Below are positions 61,200 through 64,000 of a stretch of DNA of 64,000 nucleotides, piece after piece. The number at the start of each line of letters is the position of its first letter. Position 1 is the stretch's first letter. The notes under the pieces were generated by a model. That model was not told the origin of the DNA. It searched no databases and was given only the letters and a program-made list of their open reading frames with translations. The DNA comes from Paludisphaera soli (lineage in GTDB: Bacteria; Planctomycetota; Planctomycetia; Isosphaerales; Isosphaeraceae): assembly GCF_011064595.1 (NCBI RefSeq), contig NZ_JAALJI010000001.1:682001-746000 (forward strand). Reading direction: 5' to 3'. The position numbers and the translations under genes were made by a program.

Positions 61200-62081
61200 T
61201 CAGAACGCGAGTCCGCCCGACCAGGACGAAGGCCCGGCCGGGCGAGGCAGCTCGATTGTCCCTTCGCGGAGCGCGGCGAACAAGACCGCCGCGACCAGGT
61301 CCGCCGTCGTCCCGGGATTCCGAAGGTTCCGATCCGCCCGCATCCAGAGGTCCAGGTCGCGAAGGCTCGCGACCCCGTCGGCTGCGTCGGGCCAGCCGGC
61401 GTCGAGCACGAGGCGGGCGCGTCGCGACGCCTCGCGGGCCGTCGCCTGGTCGGTCTTCCTTGCGATCAGCGAATCGGGGTGGCTCGCAAGCAGTTCGAGC
61501 GCGACTCCGACGATCGCTACCTCCAGCGGCCGGCCCGCGCCCAGGCGGCGCCCGAGGGCGGGCAGGCCCTCACCGAGCACCTGACGGAAATCTTCGGCGT
61601 ACTGGAGGGCGATCAGGTCGCGGTCGGCGGCCAGGATCATCGCGTCGCGGAGGGTGATCGTCGGCTCGTCGGCCACGTCCTGCTCCCGGGCGCGTCCCAG
61701 GCCGCCGGGGTTCGCCAGGCGGATCGCCCGATAGACGAGCCGAGCGTCCTCGACGGTCGTCGACGCCAGCACGCGCGGCAGGCCGTCTTCAAGAGACGTC
61801 GAGCGAAGGACGGCGGCCATCGGGGCGAGGAGGAGGACGATCCCCAGGTTGGCGTTGGTCGCGACGACGCTCCGGGTCGCCTCGGTCGCCGCCAAGACGG
61901 CCGCGCCCACGCCCTCCGCCGCGCGATCGAGCGGGTCGGCTACGGCCGCCGCGGCGAGCAGGAAGTCGAGATAATCCAGGTCCGAGAAGTCGGCGAACCT
62001 GTGGACGTTCCCCGGCTTCCGGGCGGTTGCTTCCATCAGGCAGGCGACCTGCGCGAGCTTGCCGACCGAGAGCTCGTTCAC
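61200..62081 (-). CDS. CitG/MdcB-like triphosphoribosyl-dephospho-CoA synthase family protein
   Basis: A 293-residue helical protein of the triphosphoribosyl-dephospho-CoA synthase family. Landmarks: CLMEATARKPGNVHRFADF near 14-32, with the ARKPGNVH motif, then NANLGIVLLLAPMAAVL near 76-92 and LRNPGTTADLVAAVLFAALR with the C-terminal RNPGT motif. Related proteins in H4MPT gene clusters are thought to transfer a phosphoribosyl-type group in cofactor synthesis, by analogy with methanopterin, which contains a ribose phosphate; this is inference. GTG 62081 overlaps the TGA of the upstream ligase by four bases (GTGA), so the two are coupled. Confidence 0.8.
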   Translation of the reverse strand: MNELSVGKLAQVACLMEATARKPGNVHRFADFSDLDYLDFLLAAAAVADPLDRAAEGVGAAVLAATEATRSVVATNANLGIVLLLAPMAAVLRSTSLEDGLPRVLASTTVEDARLVYRAIRLANPGGLGRAREQDVADEPTITLRDAMILAADRDLIALQYAEDFRQVLGEGLPALGRRLGAGRPLEVAIVGVALELLASHPDSLIARKTDQATAREASRRARLVLDAGWPDAADGVASLRDLDLWMRADRNLRNPGTTADLVAAVLFAALREGTIELPRPAGPSSWSGGLAF

Positions 62082-62965
62082 CGCACGGCCTCCCGGAATG
62101 AATCCAGGAGCGCCGCGGCCACGTCGACGCCCGTCGCCTGGGTCAGGGCCCGCCAGCCGGGCACGGCGTTGACCTCGATCAGGACGCGACGGCCCTGGTC
62201 CAGGTCCTCGATCAGGTCCACGCCGGCGAACACGGCCCCGACGGCCTCGGCGGCGGCGACGGCCAGGCGTTCGGCCTCGGCGTCCGGAGTCCAGGCCTCG
62301 GCCCGCCCGCCGATCGCGATGTTGGTCCGCCACTCGCCCCCCTGGGCGGTCCGCCGCATCGCACCCAGGACGCGACCCCCGAGGACGAAAAGCCGCAGGT
62401 CGTGGCCGGGGTGGCGGATCCAGCGCTGGAGATAAATCACCGAGCCCAGGCGTTCCAGGGCGTGGAAGCATCGCCAGGCCAACTCGCGATGCCCGACGCG
62501 CATCAGCCCCCGCCCTTCCGAGCCGAAGAGCGGCTTGACCACCACGTCACCTCCCAACTCGTCGAACGCCGCCATCGCCGAGGCCGCCGTCTGCCCGACC
62601 CAGGTCGGGGGGATCGGCAGCCCCCGACGTTCCACGAGGCTCAGCGTGAGGTACTTGTCGACCGAGGCCTCCACCGCCCGGGGAGGGTTCCAGATCGGCA
62701 CCCCGAGCGATTCCAGCCGATGGAGCGCGTCCATGCGGAAGACCACCGGCTCCAGCCCCCCCGGCGGCATCATCCGCACCAGGACGCCGTCGAGGCCGTC
62801 GAGCGCCACGCCGTCAGCCGACACGCGACCCGATCCGGATCCGATCGACGCCTCGACCTCGCCGAACGGCAGGACGTGCAGCACGACGTCCAGGGTGCCC
62901 GCCGCGCGCAACAGGTCCTGGACGTGCCATCCCGTACCGGAGACCAAGGCGGCGAAGGTCGTCAT
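62078..62965 (-). CDS. RimK/MptN-like ATP-grasp ligase
   Basis: A 295-residue ATP-grasp ligase of the RimK family. Nucleotide-binding residues are in GGDVVVKPLFGSEGRGLMRV near 138-157, QRWIRHPGHDLRLFVLGG near 180-197, and the metal-binding VLIEVNAVPGWRALT near 263-277. Archaeal MptN attaches glutamate to tetrahydromethanopterin (making sarcinapterin), and homologues occur in H4MPT clusters of methylotrophs. A glutamyl ligase acting on the pterin or methanofuran is the best guess. ATG 62965 lies 10 bases after the mch stop, and the stop overlaps the CitG-like start. It is thus the second gene in the mch operon. Confidence 0.78.
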   Translation of the reverse strand: MTTFAALVSGTGWHVQDLLRAAGTLDVVLHVLPFGEVEASIGSGSGRVSADGVALDGLDGVLVRMMPPGGLEPVVFRMDALHRLESLGVPIWNPPRAVEASVDKYLTLSLVERRGLPIPPTWVGQTAASAMAAFDELGGDVVVKPLFGSEGRGLMRVGHRELAWRCFHALERLGSVIYLQRWIRHPGHDLRLFVLGGRVLGAMRRTAQGGEWRTNIAIGGRAEAWTPDAEAERLAVAAAEAVGAVFAGVDLIEDLDQGRRVLIEVNAVPGWRALTQATGVDVAAALLDSFREAVR

Positions 62966-62975
62966 GGCGCGGCGA

Positions 62976-63926
62976 TCAATCCCAGAAGGACCGTGCGACG
63001 ATCTCGGGCTTGGGGGAGCCGAAGGCGTGGGAGCGGCCGGTGTCGAGGTTCTGGAAGACGACCTCGGCGGGGCTGAAGAGGTGGGGGTCGACGGCGTAGA
63101 AGTCGTTGTTGTAGCGGGCGAAGATCGCGGCGAAGGGCTCGCCGAAGTCGTGCGAGGCCGACGAGGGGACGCGCGGGCCGACCTCCCGGAGCGATTCGTC
63201 GTCGCCAGTGACGTGGAGGATCACCCGGGCGCCGTAGAGGATGGCGTCGTTCGTGCGGCCGATGGCGGCGAGGTCGTCGCGGGCGATCGGCGGCAGCGGC
63301 GCGGCCCCCTGACCGGACACGACCCGTCCGAGGTCGAACTTCAGCTCGGCCAGCTTGTGGAGCGCGGTCTCGACCGAGCGGGCGACGATCTGGACGCCGC
63401 CGGCCAGGCTCGCCGTGGGGGCGGCGAGCAGGGTGACGTTCCACGGCTCGACGCCGCACTCCTCGGCGATCCGGGCCACGATCTGGGGCGTGGGCGCCTT
63501 GCGGGTCTCCAGCACGCCGATCACCGACTCCGACTCCTCGCGGAAGCCGATGGCGTCGAAGACCGCTTCCTTGCCCCGCACGGCCCGCATCGGGCCGGAG
63601 CCCATCGCGAAGAACTTCCCCTCCGAGAGCGCCCAGCCGGCGTACTGGCTGGCCAGGCACGCCCGCACCGGGTGATCGGACCAGACCTGGACGAGCGGGA
63701 CCGCGCGGCCGACGAGCTCGCCCATCGGCAGCGACACCTCGGCCAGACCGCCGAGGCAGACCCGCGCCAGGTCGAGCCCCGCCTGGAGCCCGCCCCGGGC
63801 CTTGATCCCGCAGTCGAGGAACAGGCCGCCGCCGTCGATCTCGTGGCGGGCGATCCGGCGTTCTTGGGCTCCGGCGGTCATCGTCTCGACGATCTGGGCG
63901 GCGCGGGCGTTGAGGGTCGAAGTCAT
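62976..63926 (-). CDS. mch: Methenyltetrahydromethanopterin cyclohydrolase
   Basis: A 316-residue enzyme that hydrolyses methenyl-H4MPT to formyl-H4MPT, the third step of H4MPT-linked formaldehyde oxidation. The length fits the family. Landmarks are LNARAAQIVETMTAGAQERR near 5-24, the Gly-rich segment MGSGPMRAVRGKEAVFDAIG near 133-152, and YGARVILHVTGDDESL near 231-246. The protein is cytoplasmic and binds the cofactor without metal. ATG 63926 is preceded by GGGGGAGGCC-like sequence on this strand. It is first in an operon with MptN-like, CitG-like and PTPS-like genes, and is itself preceded by another gene on the same strand that ends 13 bases earlier. Confidence 0.92.
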   Translation of the reverse strand: MTSTLNARAAQIVETMTAGAQERRIARHEIDGGGLFLDCGIKARGGLQAGLDLARVCLGGLAEVSLPMGELVGRAVPLVQVWSDHPVRACLASQYAGWALSEGKFFAMGSGPMRAVRGKEAVFDAIGFREESESVIGVLETRKAPTPQIVARIAEECGVEPWNVTLLAAPTASLAGGVQIVARSVETALHKLAELKFDLGRVVSGQGAAPLPPIARDDLAAIGRTNDAILYGARVILHVTGDDESLREVGPRVPSSASHDFGEPFAAIFARYNNDFYAVDPHLFSPAEVVFQNLDTGRSHAFGSPKPEIVARSFWD

Positions 63927-63939
63927 GGCGGGGGAGGCC

Positions 63940-64000
63940 TCAGGAGGGCGAAACCACCTTCAGGACCGGGCGGGCCGGCGCGGCCAGGATCTCCCCCTGC
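63940..64000 (-). CDS. C-terminal fragment of a gene just upstream of mch
   Basis: The last 20 codons, reading about QGEILAAPARPVLKVVSPS and stop, lie on the minus strand and end 13 bases before the mch start. The gap and strand suggest a further member of the same C1 operon. The fragment is too short to identify; a formyltransferase or dehydrogenase subunit would be typical but cannot be claimed. Confidence 0.45.
   Translation of the reverse strand, partial: QGEILAAPARPVLKVVSPS

Noticed and set aside
1-64000. tRNA, rRNA, CRISPR arrays, prophage genes and defence systems
   Set aside because: None was seen on reading both strands; short tRNA genes could still be missed without a structure search.

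Overview
The window is a high-GC bacterial chromosome segment (roughly 70% G+C by eye), densely coding on both strands. It almost certainly comes from a planctomycete of the Isosphaeraceae type (Paludisphaera/Singulisphaera-like). Evidence: a planctomycete-type cytochrome gene (heme motif plus DUF1549/DUF1553-like body) followed by a DUF1501 gene; a giant surface protein with the N-terminal motif LEQLEDRRLL; twin-arginine DUF362 and DUF1501 proteins; and bacterial tetrahydromethanopterin (H4MPT) C1-transfer genes, which planctomycetes share with methylotrophic proteobacteria. I saw no rRNA, tRNA, CRISPR array, prophage or intact insertion sequence.

Layout. 1-5.2 kb: the end of a membrane protein, then hisD, a GNAT acetyltransferase, hisC and hisB, then a flippase-like membrane protein. 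5.3-12.6 kb: a cationic amino-acid permease, a very large secreted HEAT-repeat protein with two heme-c motifs, and two tandem paralogous membrane proteins behind an unusual palindrome-rich promoter region. 12.6-18.1 kb: a secreted S9 (DPP-IV-like) peptidase divergent from a three-gene set that fits trans-4-hydroxyproline catabolism (C4-imino-acid deaminase, hydroxyproline 2-epimerase, FAD-dependent D-hydroxyproline oxidase). 18.2-28.5 kb: ybaK, a small membrane protein, a WD40-like protein with an extra C-terminal domain, a PAS-GGDEF cyclase with an intact inhibitory site, a TPR protein with a cysteine-rich tail, a TAT-exported protein, a PLP ammonia-lyase and a secreted metzincin-like protease. 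29-35 kb: a large alpha-helical protein of unknown function, an SDR, a DIP1984-like coiled-coil protein, an HD-type protein and a TAT DUF362 protein. 35.2-40.1 kb: a 1,615-codon surface-protein frame broken by one in-frame TAA. 40.1-49.2 kb: a small AT-rich inverted-repeat element, gluQ, prfB with its programmed +1 frameshift, a DUF6798-like membrane protein, CvpA, a sugar-phosphate isomerase-like protein, RNase D and an alpha/beta hydrolase. 49.4-56.8 kb: a TPR protein, a secreted M20 deacylase translationally coupled to a D-threonine-aldolase-like enzyme, and the cytochrome/DUF1501 pair. 57.2-64 kb: an H4MPT/methanofuran island (mch, a RimK/MptN-like ligase, a CitG-like protein, a PTPS-like protein, a HisA-like protein, and homologues of MfnD, MfnF and MfnE).

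How it fits together. The histidine genes are ordinary biosynthesis. The peptidases, permease, hydroxyproline genes, ammonia-lyase and M20 deacylase suggest an organism that feeds on peptides and amino acids, perhaps including hydroxyproline-rich protein. The right-hand island encodes one enzyme of H4MPT-linked formaldehyde oxidation (Mch) together with enzymes that probably build the cofactors. The most interesting points are the hydroxyproline operon next to a prolyl peptidase, the methanofuran-type genes beside the H4MPT genes with overlapping divergent starts, the nonsense codon in the giant surface protein, and the palindromic control region upstream of the tandem membrane proteins.
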